DNA from: Fabrea salina
Lineage: Eukaryota; Ciliophora; Heterotrichea; Heterotrichida; Fabreidae
Assembly (NCBI GenBank): GCA_022984795.1
Contig: JALIHJ010000048.1
Location: 124,001-188,000, forward strand
DNA length: 64,000 bases
Direction of reading: 5' to 3'
Position 1 is the first letter of the stretch; the number at the start of each line of letters is the position of its first letter. Below the pieces are notes generated by a model. It made no database searches, was not told where the DNA came from, and saw only the letters and a program-made list of their open reading frames with translations. This document shows, one piece after another, positions 43,862 to 52,930 of this stretch. Position numbers and translations under genes: made by a program.

Positions 43862-44933
43862 ATTTATTTGTTATTTGGGTTTCTTTAGTTGGTTTACAAA
43901 GCATCTCTAAGTAGATAGTAGCTACTCCTGGCAAGCCTTGTCGGATGTCGTTTTCCATGTCTTCCACTATTTCTGTAGTGTGGGTCATCAGTAGGTCTAC
44001 GGTTTTTTGCAGCAACTTAGCTAACTCTTCTTCACCTGAGCCCCTGCCTATTAGTTTGATTTGTCTGTCAAGAGTTCTGACTAGTCTTTCATGAAGTGCT
44101 TGAGTGTTGTACCTAATGTCGGCTGAAATCTTCATTTCGTAGAAGCCAATCGTGTAAGACTTAATTTCTTCAACTTCCAAGATTTCGGGTCTGTTTTCCA
44201 TGATCTCTTTGGCTTTCTGGAGTTCTTTAGGAGCTAAACTGAGTCCTGCAAGTACGTAAAAGTTTTCTCGGAAGATCTTGACGCCATTGTAACTAACTAG
44301 TTCTTACACTTGCAGAGCTCCTAACAACACCTGGCCCACCACGTCCCCTACCATCGACCCAGTTAGTAAACAAACACTGCCTGTAAGCAGAGTGATGGTG
44401 CTGCCGTAAAGGTTGTAAAAGGACTTTTTGAGTTCTTTGTTTTCCCAAGGATGGAACCTTTTCTTCTTCATAAGGAAATTCACAGCAAGACTTATCCGTT
44501 CGGAAACTGAGTCAGAAGACTTAATCAACTGAATTTTGCGGTCAATTCGCTTCAAATCTACCAAACAAGCTGCAGCCAAAAAAGCCAAACCCATTGGAGC
44601 GTTGGGGCCTAGCTGGAACAAGTCTTGGTAAAAGACGTCGTAGCAGTGCTTCACACCCGACATGATGTACCAGGTGCCAGGAATCATCCCAATTAAGCTC
44701 CTGTACTTAAGGTACCCGTAATTGTGATTTTCGTCTGGTTCTTTCCGACTCCAAAAACCACTGATGTAGTGTGTGAAGTGGTCCAGTATTGCAATGGCTG
44801 AGCGGGAGAGTTCAGCATTGAGGGCGTGGGAGGGCTGGGAGATCTGGGAGAAAATCTTGAAGGGGAAACTCAGCAGGTCAAATAAGACTTCTTGTTTGCC
44901 CAAGACTTTAAAGTGGCTTTTGCTCGCCAGCAT
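43854..44933 (-). CDS. ZNT9 (SLC30A9)-like cation diffusion facilitator, degenerate metal sites, one 15-nt intron
   Basis: Exons 44308-44933 and 43854-44292; intron 44293-44307 (gtaagaactagttag). 354 residues, TGA stop. The N-terminal TM block has SHALNAELSRSAIAILDHF and NHNYGYLKYRSLIG (compare the CDF motif H.YGYG..RY). The joined exon boundary gives QVLLGALQVYNGVKIFRENF. The C-terminal domain EIMENRPEILEVEEIKSYTI, then FYEMKISADIRY resembles ZNT9 (IMPEVEALYDVKATDLG.GKVRFKAEVDF). The HxxxD transport residues are largely missing, so transport is doubtful. ZNT9 is known in mitochondria. Confidence 0.8.
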
Positions 44934-44937
44934 ATTA

Positions 44938-45813
44938 TTACGTTTTAAGAGAAGTTAACTGGAGTTTTAGCTCTGACTTGAGTCTTGAAACCCACTCTCG
45001 AGAAACGTTGGCTTTAAGTTTTTGTTGGCAAGGCTGGACTTCTTGCAACCTTTTTTGGAACTCAGTAACTTCATGGTCGACTTCTGGGCAAACTGTTTCT
45101 TGGACTTGTTCCTTTTTCCTTTTGCGTTTTCTTCGTTTTTTGTTGGAGCTTTTGGACCCTTCCTCTAAACTCTCAGAGTCAGGTTCGAAAAAGCAAACTA
45201 GTGCTGAAATGGAGGCAGTTTGGGTCAGGTTAAAGGAGTCCTGTTTAGGAACGATGTTAAGGGCTTGCTTGACTACTTTTTCTTTTTTGAGCTTCTCGTA
45301 AAAGAGCAAATTGGAAATAGAAAAGCAGTTCAGTTCTGAGTTGGGGTTCTGCGAAAAGATCACCTGCGCCACGTTGTTGGCGTCCAAGGCTGCTTGTTCA
45401 GACAACAAGTAAGCATTGCCTATTGCTGCCATCACTTCGTTGGTGGGCTTTCCTTCAAGTTCCCTGATTCCACACACAAGCTTGTCCACGAAGTTGTTCA
45501 CTTGGGCGTAAAATATGTGATTGAATTCAATGCTTAGGTCGTACTTATAGGCCTGAGTTAGCAAGTGGATCTTAAGTGGACTTTCTGGAAGCTGTTCGCT
45601 TAGTCCGAAATACCCAGTTCCTAGGGAAATGTTTATATTAAAGTTTTCGTAAAAGTTTGATAAATGATAATAATAAATTTTTCGCAAATTTTCTGTGAAT
45701 TCTTCTTTGATGTCTTGAATCAAACTAGGGCACAGTTTCCTGTACTCTACTAGTGAGACCAGGTTCTTTAAGTCACTACTTCTTTTAGGCCGCTTTTTGT
45801 TTTTCCTTCCCAT
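44938..45813 (-). CDS. Hypothetical protein with basic C-terminal linker
   Basis: 291 residues. MGRKNKKRPKRSSDLKNLVS suggests a nuclear or nucleolar signal. A helical region follows (FTENLRKIYYYHLSNFYENF, SEQAALDANNVAQVIFSQNP). Near residue 225 comes a very basic run (SNKKRRKRKRKKEQ), then a coil (EFQKRLQEVQPCQQKLKANV). No family was recognised; nucleolar or RNA-related function is a guess from charge only. It ends 5 bp from the start of the ZNT9-like gene. Confidence 0.55.
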   Translation of the reverse strand: MGRKNKKRPKRSSDLKNLVSLVEYRKLCPSLIQDIKEEFTENLRKIYYYHLSNFYENFNINISLGTGYFGLSEQLPESPLKIHLLTQAYKYDLSIEFNHIFYAQVNNFVDKLVCGIRELEGKPTNEVMAAIGNAYLLSEQAALDANNVAQVIFSQNPNSELNCFSISNLLFYEKLKKEKVVKQALNIVPKQDSFNLTQTASISALVCFFEPDSESLEEGSKSSNKKRRKRKRKKEQVQETVCPEVDHEVTEFQKRLQEVQPCQQKLKANVSREWVSRLKSELKLQLTSLKT

Positions 45814-45850
45814 TTATATATCCACCGAACTATTTACAAGTTATTTACAA

Positions 45851-46075
45851 TTAGTGATGCGGACAGTGCCCACATCGACTGAAGTGCGGCACCCATCCTG
45901 TGTTGTGGCAGTGGGAACACGAAGGTTGTTGTGGAGGGTAGGGTTGGCTGTAGGGCTGAGAGTAATAAGGCTGAGGGTAAGAAGGGTAAGGTTGTTGGTA
46001 ATACCCGTAAGAAGGAGTGCCTGGCTGAGTTCCTGAGCACCCTGGGCAATTGCATCTAGGATAACTTGAAGACAT
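45851..46075 (-). CDS. Small Tyr/Pro/Gln-rich protein with CxxC ribbon
   Basis: 74 residues. It opens with CNCPGCSG, continues through a repetitive Tyr-Pro-Gln tract (YYQQPYPSYPQPYYSQPYSQ), and ends in two CxxC pairs (CSHCHNTGWVPHFSRCGHC) that could bind zinc. The composition resembles low-complexity phase-separating or membrane-associated ciliate proteins. Function unknown. Confidence 0.6.
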   Translation of the reverse strand: MSSSYPRCNCPGCSGTQPGTPSYGYYQQPYPSYPQPYYSQPYSQPYPPQQPSCSHCHNTGWVPHFSRCGHCPHH

Positions 46076-46123
46076 TTTTTGTAGGATCTATAACTTAACT
46101 TCCCTAAATGATAGTAATCAAAA

Positions 46124-46507
46124 ATGGTAAGGTACAGGCCTGACCCTCGTGGAATGCACCAAGCAGAACTATACAGGTGGCAAGCTTCTCTAGGACCCTT
46201 TAGAAGAATCCACTTTACTTATTCTAAGTACAGGTTTATGGACTGGGCAGTTAAGCACCCAAGGGTCTGCATGGGGTTCTGCCTCACAGGGATTGCCCTG
46301 GCATTGCTTTCAGTGGAGGGGTACCGGGTGTGTTCAGGAACTTCTCCAAGAGTGCCAACGCTTTTCAATCCAGTAGAAAGGCCTTTCCAGTACTTTGAGT
46401 GGGTAAGGGACACAACTAAGTCCAGAGGGGAGTGGAACAACAACTTCATGTGCTGGTCAAGCAACCCTGACTGCGGCAAAGACTTTAAGCCGCGCTACTT
46501 TAACTAA
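46124..46507 (+). CDS. Small single-TM protein, possibly mitochondrial
   Basis: 127 residues. A basic, Arg-rich N-terminus (MVRYRPDPRGMHQAELYRWQ) precedes one TM (MGFCLTGIALALLSVEGYRV) and a polar C-terminal domain with Cys (WNNNFMCWSSNPDCGKDFKP). This layout is common among accessory subunits of ciliate respiratory complexes. No specific homologue is recognised. Confidence 0.55.
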   Translation: MVRYRPDPRGMHQAELYRWQASLGPFRRIHFTYSKYRFMDWAVKHPRVCMGFCLTGIALALLSVEGYRVCSGTSPRVPTLFNPVERPFQYFEWVRDTTKSRGEWNNNFMCWSSNPDCGKDFKPRYFN

Positions 46508-46510
46508 ATA

Positions 46511-46891
46511 TTAAGGAATGTCTTGGTAGCCCTTCCAAGCCCTCCACACTGGAGAGTCTTCAGAAAGGCCTTTGTTGTTCATAACTTCACGCCACTCCTG
46601 CACTACTCCACAACAAGGCAACAAGCACATTATTACTAAGTCCCCTAAATAACTTCCTTCTACCCTTAAGTTGTCCCTGATTTTGGTTCTGTTGTAAGCA
46701 GTTCCAAAACAACACAAACAGGTTGCTAGGATACAAGCAATAGCTGCTTGGTTTTCTTTAGCTTCAGCAGTCACTACTAACTTGGCAGTTGTAGCTTGCA
46801 AACAAGGAATCCCAAAGGGGATAAAACAAGCCCACAAACTAGTCAAGGGAGTGCTAAAGCACCCAAATATTTCATACCTCCATCCTCCCAT
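46511..46891 (-). CDS. PLAC8-family Cys-rich protein
   Basis: 126 residues from ATG 46891. IFGCFSTPLTSLWACFIPFG, CCFGTAYNRTKIRDNLRVEG and CLLPCCGVVQEWREV give the PLAC8/cornifelin order: an initial C, a hydrophobic segment, R..IR..Y.I.G...D......CC....Q..RE. PLAC8 proteins associate with membranes and can affect cell size or cadmium export. A longer reading begins at a non-ATG codon. It diverges from the IQ gene over 25 bp. A second PLAC8 gene lies at 52931. Confidence 0.85.
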   Translation of the reverse strand: MGGWRYEIFGCFSTPLTSLWACFIPFGIPCLQATTAKLVVTAEAKENQAAIACILATCLCCFGTAYNRTKIRDNLRVEGSYLGDLVIMCLLPCCGVVQEWREVMNNKGLSEDSPVWRAWKGYQDIP

Positions 46892-46916
46892 TTTTATTCG
46901 TTTTAGCTGACCTGGA

Positions 46917-48080
46917 ATGAGCAGTAACCCTTTACTCAAAAATCTAGAAAGCGACGTAAAACTCATTTCCCAAACACTAAGTCAGCTCCAACAGAACTCG
47001 CCCAACCTCACAAGTCAACTAAACAAACTACAAATGCAGTTCAATTCACTTGAAGAACAAATTAGTCCCCACAAATCAGCAGTCCAGCTCCCTTCCATCA
47101 AGTCTACTTTCCGAAAACACCAAAACCGACGCCCAATAAAGTCTATTTTGCAGGAACAAAACACCAGGAAGCTGACTGCGGACCCACAAAACGCCATCAA
47201 CAAAGCAATGCTAACTGAAAAATTCAACCTACCTGGAAGAGGAACTATGCGCTCCAGGTCTTACGGAAAGAATTTTTACCAGAAACCCAAGCTCAAAAGA
47301 CTCTCTAAACCCAAAGTCCTTCCAAAAAAGTACAGAAACGACCCCCAAGGAGAACCCCCGCCCATAACTGAACAAGACGTTCAGGAAGGAGTCTTCAGTT
47401 TAATCAACCGAGGCCTCATTCCTAAAGACGTTGACTTAACTCCAGCTTTCGAAAGGGGCAACCCCCCTTTCAAACTGCGTCCAGTGGAGTTCCACGACTG
47501 GCGCGAAATGGGACCTCCAGCAGTGCAGCATATAGAAATAGTTCCTTACGAAGAAAGTCCCCAAACCCTAGAAAAGTTCTACGAACCCATACAACTGACC
47601 TCTCTTCCAGAGCCCAAACCCTACGAACAAGTCATGGACGCCTACAGCGAGCACCAAGTAATCATCCGCAAAGGCAAGTTAATGGTTACTCCTGAGTTCA
47701 GTTCTTTCAAAAGAGTTTACTCAGAAGGCTGGAGTTGCGTTGCAGAAGCCATTAGTTTTGCCGAGAAGCTTTTGGGCACCCACGGAGTAGGTTTGGCCAT
47801 AGTAGACGGCAAAAAACTAGCTGAAAGGGTTTGTGGCGAACTCAGGAAAGTAAAAGAACAAGACATACTTGAGTGTTTGGTCAACAAAGAACAAGTAGTC
47901 CCTATAGTCAGGGGTTCTTGCTTCAGAAGTAGAATTGCCAAAGACCTAGCTGCTGTTAAGATTCAGGCTGCTTGGAGGGGCTACAAAGCACTTTCTGCCT
48001 ACCAACAACTACTTGTCCTTATAGAAAAAGCCAAAATCATACAAAAAGCTTTTAGAAAGTACTTAAAAAAGCTTAATTAA
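46917..48080 (+). CDS. IQ-motif protein
   Basis: 387 residues. The N-terminus has a coiled coil (residues 5-45), a basic middle (SYGKNFYQKPKLKRLSKPKV), and an ordered C-terminal half. Two IQ-type calmodulin-binding motifs are at the end: AVKIQAAWRGYKALSAY and KAKIIQKAFRKYLKK. The arrangement suggests a flagellar or ciliary adaptor such as the IQCH group, but that family assignment is not firm. Its TAA overlaps the TTAATTAA palindrome used by the convergent gene. Confidence 0.75.
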   Translation: MSSNPLLKNLESDVKLISQTLSQLQQNSPNLTSQLNKLQMQFNSLEEQISPHKSAVQLPSIKSTFRKHQNRRPIKSILQEQNTRKLTADPQNAINKAMLTEKFNLPGRGTMRSRSYGKNFYQKPKLKRLSKPKVLPKKYRNDPQGEPPPITEQDVQEGVFSLINRGLIPKDVDLTPAFERGNPPFKLRPVEFHDWREMGPPAVQHIEIVPYEESPQTLEKFYEPIQLTSLPEPKPYEQVMDAYSEHQVIIRKGKLMVTPEFSSFKRVYSEGWSCVAEAISFAEKLLGTHGVGLAIVDGKKLAERVCGELRKVKEQDILECLVNKEQVVPIVRGSCFRSRIAKDLAAVKIQAAWRGYKALSAYQQLLVLIEKAKIIQKAFRKYLKKLN

Positions 48081-48618
48081 CCTTAGCAATGTTGCAGAAG
48101 TCCAGAGAGTCCCTTTCTATGTCTGTGACAATGCCGCACCTGCGTCTGTTGGCCCCTGCGCACTGTTTAAAAGCAGGCCCGCAGTTTTGCTCGTCGCAGT
48201 TCAAACAAGGGTCAAGTCCGTTCTCGAACTCGCCTATGCCCATCAACTTGTACTTCAAACAAGTCCACTTGCACTTTTCCATGTCACAAAAAATGTTGTC
48301 CATCCAGCACGAATTGCATTCTTCTGTCAACCCCACAAAGTTATCCATGCAGTACTGCGTTAAACTCCTCCCCAAAAAGCCTAGCCAAGCACACTTAGTA
48401 ACTGTTGCAGTAAGGGTGTCCTTAGTTTGATTGTAGATGTTGATATCTTGTTGGTTAGAGCACTTCCCACAGGGCCCACAATGCATTACTTCTACTCCTT
48501 TGGCTTCAGCTTCTATTTTGTTAGAGTAAGTAACTGCATCCATGCCGCAAACTACTCCTTCGTCCATAGAACTTGCTGGACATCCCAGTGCAGTCTGTAA
48601 AAGTAGCACTGCTAGCAT
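48073..48618 (-). CDS. Secreted Cys-rich protein with Kazal-like start
   Basis: 181 residues. A signal peptide (MLAVLLLQTALGCPA) is followed by VCGMDAVTYSNKIEAEAKGV and HCGPCG, which follows the Kazal protease-inhibitor pattern (VCG.D..TY.N...A...GV...H.G.C). The remaining 120 residues contain many paired Cys (CSNQQ, CNSCWMDNIFCDMEKCKWTC, CLNCDEQNCG) of no known family. Likely extracellular or in secretory granules. Coding overlap of 8 nt with the IQ gene at the 3' end. Confidence 0.75.
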   Translation of the reverse strand: MLAVLLLQTALGCPASSMDEGVVCGMDAVTYSNKIEAEAKGVEVMHCGPCGKCSNQQDINIYNQTKDTLTATVTKCAWLGFLGRSLTQYCMDNFVGLTEECNSCWMDNIFCDMEKCKWTCLKYKLMGIGEFENGLDPCLNCDEQNCGPAFKQCAGANRRRCGIVTDIERDSLDFCNIAKVN

Positions 48619-48697
48619 TTATTATTTAGTAAGTAGTTAAGTTTGATTCAATTGGTACATACAACAAGAAAGTTTATAAATTAACTTTAGTGTACAA

Positions 48698-50203
48698 TTA
48701 CTTAGATTTGGTCTTTTTAAGAGCAATAGAGTAAAGCAAAGCCCTTGTGGAAGTCTGCAAATAAGAAGAGTTTTTCCAGGGTTCGGTTTCTTGGTAGTAG
48801 TTGAGTTTTCCAGGAAGCAAAGGCATAGTTCCATCTAGCTGTGCTCCAGTTTTGACTAGGTTTTCCAAACGGCCTTCATAAGCTTCCTTTTTAGCCAGAA
48901 GAGCGCGAGTGCGCGGGTGTTCTGGTTTAGGCAGAATTGACTTTACAGTGCTTGAAGTAGAGTAGTACTTAACATTCATTTTAGACCTATGTTTGGTAGA
49001 AGCCTGTATAGCGTCTTTTCCGGACTCAACGAAGCTGAAGCGACTGTAGTAGTTCTCAGGGTCAAACAACTTAGAGATGACTAGTTGTAGCTTTTCAAAA
49101 GCTGTTTCTGCTTGAGACTTAAGTGAGAAGAACTGAGGATAGGTTTTTTCAAAGATCCTTTCAACAATCATCCTCATCACCAAAACAATGACTCCTAAGT
49201 AAGTGAGTTTTTTGTCCCTTGCCAAAGTCTCTTCTTTGTTGAAGAGAGTCAAAATGCTTAGAAACATTTGTTGTTGCTTGTCTTCTCCCAAAGTGATGCT
49301 GTGCAGGTGGCCAAACACAGTCCAGTAAGAAAAGTGGGCAGTGAGTCCAATCAGTCTGATGACTGGTTCTTTTTGGAGGTTCCTCAAAGCTTCTCCGAAA
49401 GTTCTGAACTTCTGTTTGCGTTTTTGGTTTTCAGTGTTTTGGGACTCCTTCTTGAGTTCTTCGTCACTCAGGTAAAAAGGGAGTTGGTTGAAGGGGAAGT
49501 TCTTGACAATGTAAACTATATCTGAAGAAATGTCTTCCATGTTGGTTTCGATCGGCTGCATGAGCTCTTTGATAGTTGCAGGCAGCACTGAAAACTCTTC
49601 GAAGGGGAACTTAAATATTTTGGAGCTCTGCAAACTGAAGTGTTGGATTTCTCCGTGGTAGTTCTTGGGTTTGCTTTTGTCTCTTAAAAAAGGAAACAAG
49701 TACTTCTTTATGTTCTCAAAGTCCAAGTTAAAAAGGGGTTTTTCCCTTTTGATTTCAAAGTCAGAGTGGTCAGTGGGTTTGTGCTCCTCGGTTCTTTCGT
49801 TGTAAGGACTGAAGTTGTGCAGGTCTCTTTGAGAGTTCTTGGACTTAGGAGTTGAGTTCTTCCTGGCCCTCGGTCTGATGTGGACAACGTTCGCCAGCAT
49901 CCTAGTAGACTGGTACCTGCCTTCTGTGATTTCGCACTGCTCCAAAGGCATTTCTCTAAGCAGTTTGTTTATTTGCCTCTCGTTAGCTTCAATTCCCACT
50001 GTTTCTAAGTAACGCACTGCGTACTCCCTTTCTAAAGACTTAAGGAAGTTCTCTGTAAGGGACACTGGCTCATTCCCGGCCCTCAAGGGAATCGTGATGG
50101 TGACTTGTTTGGAGGGCAGTTCTTGGTTTCCAAAAGGCTTCCTGAACACCTTCGGCAGTTTGGGCCCTGCAGCCTTTTTCCATTCATCATACAAACGACT
50201 CAT
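48698..50203 (-). CDS. Hypothetical 501-residue protein
   Basis: An N-terminal basic segment (KKAAGPKLPKVFRKPFGNQE), a polar linker (about 120-160), and a helical domain (about 190-390) with EPVIRLIGLTAHFSYWTVFG and LTYLGVIVLVMRMIVERIFE. The C-terminal tail is basic (HPRTRALLAKKEAYEGRLEN). It vaguely resembles the helical part of PPP1R36, a sperm/ciliary phosphatase regulator, but too weakly to name. No TM signal is likely. Confidence 0.6.
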   Translation of the reverse strand: MSRLYDEWKKAAGPKLPKVFRKPFGNQELPSKQVTITIPLRAGNEPVSLTENFLKSLEREYAVRYLETVGIEANERQINKLLREMPLEQCEITEGRYQSTRMLANVVHIRPRARKNSTPKSKNSQRDLHNFSPYNERTEEHKPTDHSDFEIKREKPLFNLDFENIKKYLFPFLRDKSKPKNYHGEIQHFSLQSSKIFKFPFEEFSVLPATIKELMQPIETNMEDISSDIVYIVKNFPFNQLPFYLSDEELKKESQNTENQKRKQKFRTFGEALRNLQKEPVIRLIGLTAHFSYWTVFGHLHSITLGEDKQQQMFLSILTLFNKEETLARDKKLTYLGVIVLVMRMIVERIFEKTYPQFFSLKSQAETAFEKLQLVISKLFDPENYYSRFSFVESGKDAIQASTKHRSKMNVKYYSTSSTVKSILPKPEHPRTRALLAKKEAYEGRLENLVKTGAQLDGTMPLLPGKLNYYQETEPWKNSSYLQTSTRALLYSIALKKTKSK

Positions 50204-50221
50204 TATTAAAAAGAAGTTAAC

Positions 50222-51130
50222 TTAGTAAGTTTTAGCGCGTCCAGCAACGGCCTGCTTGTCAATTCCGCATTGTCCGAATTCGATCCAGAAGAAACCGTCC
50301 ATTCCCCAACTGGCACCCCAAGAGTTAGCAATGATCCAGTACTTGGTGCCGTTTTGGACTCCCCAACCGATAATTTTTACGGCGTGGCCTCCTACAACTC
50401 CTCCCCAGGTGTGCTTGTAGATTCCACCGCTGTAACTGTAGAAGTCTTGGTATACGGTGAAAGCAGTTTCTACGGGACCTCCTTCGAGGATGGCACGTTG
50501 GATGCTTTCGGGACCACTGTAGGTTTCAGGGTTTTCAGCGTAGTAAAGCTTGATGGGTTGACCGTTGTCACAGTGAGATGGGCATTGTCCGTCTTTGGCG
50601 TGGTAGCTTACGCACCCCATTGAAGCAATTCCGTAGTTGGTCATGAACTCCCAAGCCTGGTCGGGGAATCCACCGTCGCATCCGTAAGATCCAGTATCGC
50701 AGTTGACTAAGTATTGGGGTGACAATACAACGTTGTCGTTTCCGTTGGAGTCAATGCAGAACCTATCAGAAAGAGCTTCAGCAGCTCCGAAAGCCCAGCA
50801 TGAACCGCACTGGCCTTGGTTGAGGATAGGGTGAATGCAGTTGGGCCACTTCTTCCTGGAGTCGAAGTTGTCGGGGACGGAAGTGTACTCAGCAAGAGCA
50901 CCCCAGTTCCTTTCGGGGAATTCACGTGGCTTGATGGTAGTGGCTGCGAACCTTTTGGCTTCAGCTACAGTCATTTCACCAACCCAATCTTTAGAGGCAG
51001 TCCACTGAGACTGTTGGTTGTTGATGGCGAAGATAGCTTCGTTAGGAACGACAGGTTCGTTGTCGTTCTGCAACAAAGTAGGGCCTGAAAGTGCGAGTCC
51101 GCAAAGTCCTAGAAATACCAAAACTTTCAT
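50222..51130 (-). CDS. Cathepsin B-like cysteine protease (C1A) without a full occluding loop
   Basis: 302 residues. Signal peptide MKVLVFLGLCGLALSG, prodomain (WVGEMTVAEAKRFAATTIKP), mature enzyme from about residue 85. Catalytic residues: Cys in NQGQCGSCWAFGAAEAL, His in GGHAVKIIGWG, Asn in NSWGASWGMDGFF. The C-terminal cathepsin-B order is followed, but the segment where the occluding loop holds the CEHH pair in animals is shortened (CVSYHAKDGQCPSHC). Predicted endopeptidase of lysosomes or food vacuoles. Codons are unusually rich in C-ending forms (ATC, AAC, TTC, GCC), which suggests high expression. Confidence 0.96.
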   Translation of the reverse strand: MKVLVFLGLCGLALSGPTLLQNDNEPVVPNEAIFAINNQQSQWTASKDWVGEMTVAEAKRFAATTIKPREFPERNWGALAEYTSVPDNFDSRKKWPNCIHPILNQGQCGSCWAFGAAEALSDRFCIDSNGNDNVVLSPQYLVNCDTGSYGCDGGFPDQAWEFMTNYGIASMGCVSYHAKDGQCPSHCDNGQPIKLYYAENPETYSGPESIQRAILEGGPVETAFTVYQDFYSYSGGIYKHTWGGVVGGHAVKIIGWGVQNGTKYWIIANSWGASWGMDGFFWIEFGQCGIDKQAVAGRAKTY

Positions 51131-51435
51131 TTTTTAATTATTTCCCCAGTTTTTGCTAAATATGGGTTCCAACGAACCTTCTCTGAGAAAAAACAATGGC
51201 ACTTCAGAGAGTCCTGGGCTTTTTGGAGTTCACTAGAGTGCTCAGAATTCGTGAGTGTGTAGTCTCAGCACTATGAGTCTGGTACTTTGGAAACTGTGTT
51301 TACTGGACAAGTTTAAGTACCTGGAGATGACTGCTTTAAAGAATGTGGTGAAAAAATTAACCATGTTTAGGAACATGCCATTTACCAGCACAACTATTCA
51401 AATGGCCTATTAAGAATTCGGTTAACTCTATTTAA
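51131..51435. other. 305-bp intergenic stretch, longest in the window
   Basis: Upstream of both the cathepsin gene (minus) and the coiled-coil gene (plus), so it holds two promoters. Both edges are A/T-rich; the middle is not. One plus-strand frame of 46 codons (51273-51413, begins MSLVLWKLCLLDKFKYLEMT) is present, but nothing independent supports it. No tRNA fold or conserved RNA motif seen. Confidence 0.5.
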
Positions 51436-52404
51436 ATGTCAAGGTTGGAAAAGCGCATCAAAGACATTTGCGTGTACATGACTACAGAACTTTCAAACTT
51501 GGAAGATGAAGAAGAAGAAAACTCCTTAGAAATCAGCCAAATCACCAAAATGAACGCAGAAGAAGTACTCGAACACATATTTGTGGTACTCCAGGACCTT
51601 GTTAAAGCCAAAAGGGACTTCCAAATGCTAGGAGAGTACCAGCACTACAAAGACCAACTCCAGTACCAAAAAGCCCTCCAAAAACTCGAAAGCGAAGTCC
51701 GCAACCACATCAAAATCGAACAACAAATGAAATTGCACATCGAAACCACCCAAGCCAAACTCGAGGAAGCCCAAAAGGAAAAAACCCAAACCAGCAACTC
51801 TTCCAAACCACTTGTTGACAAGTTGCGCCGAGAAAACGCAAAACTCCTCGAAAAAGTAAGGGACTTGGAGTCCTGCACTTCTGCTTCAAGTAGAGAAGAC
51901 CGTCCTAAGTTCATGCAAGAGCTTGCAATGCTGCGCTCTATTGCCAAAAAGGACTCTTCCAAAATCATGGAACTCGAAAAAGCCAAACACATCCTTGAAC
52001 AAGAAGTTCTCAGGTACAAACACGCCCTAGACCACAAATCCCGGGAACTAGAGGACCTCAGTCAAAAGTGCCAGAAACTCAAAAAGTCGCTTATCCACAA
52101 AGAAAACTACCAAGAAGCTGCCATGCTCGACTTTTACAAAAAGAAGTACGAAGAAAAGTCCGAGCAAGTAAGGTACCTCGAAAAAAAACTAAGAGTAGGC
52201 TCTAAACTTCGAGACACTTCTAGGAACTCTTCCAGACAAGAAGGCTCCAGGTCACCCCTTACCCACCGCTCTGAGCGGAGAACCGAAACTCCTTTTTTGA
52301 AGTCAAGCAGAAGCATTAAGAAACTCAGAGACAAGTCCACTGAACCTAGGAAGAACAGTGGCTACTCTTCCCAACCTTCTATTTTCTACACTTCTCGCAA
52401 ATAA
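51436..52404 (+). CDS. Coiled-coil protein, probable cytoskeletal
   Basis: 322 residues. Heptads run about residues 70-240 (SEVRNHIKIEQQMKLHIETT, MELEKAKHILEQEVLRYKHA, KKKYEEKSEQVRYLEKKL). The C-terminal tail is basic and Ser-rich with many Arg-Ser and Ser-Pro sites (RNSSRQEGSRSPLTHRSERR). Similar tails occur in ciliate basal-body and cortical proteins, but no family is identified. The next gene starts 4 bp after the stop. Confidence 0.6.
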   Translation: MSRLEKRIKDICVYMTTELSNLEDEEEENSLEISQITKMNAEEVLEHIFVVLQDLVKAKRDFQMLGEYQHYKDQLQYQKALQKLESEVRNHIKIEQQMKLHIETTQAKLEEAQKEKTQTSNSSKPLVDKLRRENAKLLEKVRDLESCTSASSREDRPKFMQELAMLRSIAKKDSSKIMELEKAKHILEQEVLRYKHALDHKSRELEDLSQKCQKLKKSLIHKENYQEAAMLDFYKKKYEEKSEQVRYLEKKLRVGSKLRDTSRNSSRQEGSRSPLTHRSERRTETPFLKSSRSIKKLRDKSTEPRKNSGYSSQPSIFYTSRK

Positions 52405-52408
52405 TATA

Positions 52409-52918
52409 ATGTTAAAATACATGGACTCTGAAGCCAAAACCATGATAGACAACAAAAAAAACAGGTACCCTTACTGCCTTGTCTGGACTCCCCTACCCTT
52501 GATAACAGCAGTTCTGCCCTTCATAGGACACACAGGCATCTGCACTTCTGAAGGAATAATCCATGACTTTGCAGGACCTTACACTGTTTCAGTTGACGAC
52601 ATGGCTTTTGGAAAGCCCACTAAGTACGTAAAGCTCAAACTCACTCAAGAGGAAAAGCAAAGATGGAACCTGGCTGTCACTGAAGGCGACAGGAAGTACA
52701 GCCAAGAAATGCACAACTTGTTTTGCAACAACTGCCACTCGCATGTAGCTTACGTGATGAACCAAGTAGGCTACAAACACTCCAACTGGAACATGGTCAA
52801 AGTCTGGTGGTTGTTTGTGGCCAAAGGAAAGTACCTAGGGTTTTCTGGGTTCCTGAAGTCTTACTTGGGGTTCTTCATTCTTCTATCGGTTGTTCTACTT
52901 TTGAGTTTCATCATCTAA
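52409..52918 (+). CDS. TMEM222: TMEM222 family protein
   Basis: 169 residues from ATG 52409. Nearly the whole TMEM222 pattern is present: RYPYCLVWTPLPLITAVLPF, IGHTGICTSEGIIHDFAGPY, DDMAFGKPTKYVKL, MHNLFCNNCHSHVAYVMNQV and NWNMVKVWWLFVAKGKY, with a C-terminal TM pair (SYLGFFILLSVVLLLSFII). The human protein is associated with membranes in neurons; its biochemical role is unresolved. Upstream in-frame codons lack an ATG. Confidence 0.95.
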   Translation: MLKYMDSEAKTMIDNKKNRYPYCLVWTPLPLITAVLPFIGHTGICTSEGIIHDFAGPYTVSVDDMAFGKPTKYVKLKLTQEEKQRWNLAVTEGDRKYSQEMHNLFCNNCHSHVAYVMNQVGYKHSNWNMVKVWWLFVAKGKYLGFSGFLKSYLGFFILLSVVLLLSFII

Positions 52919-52930
52919 TAACTATAATTA

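Noticed and set aside
43854-44933. Bacterial operon or contaminant DNA, suggested by overlapping genes
   Set aside because: The genes are eukaryotic (SNARE, V-ATPase, ZNT9-like) with micro-introns, so compactness is a host trait.
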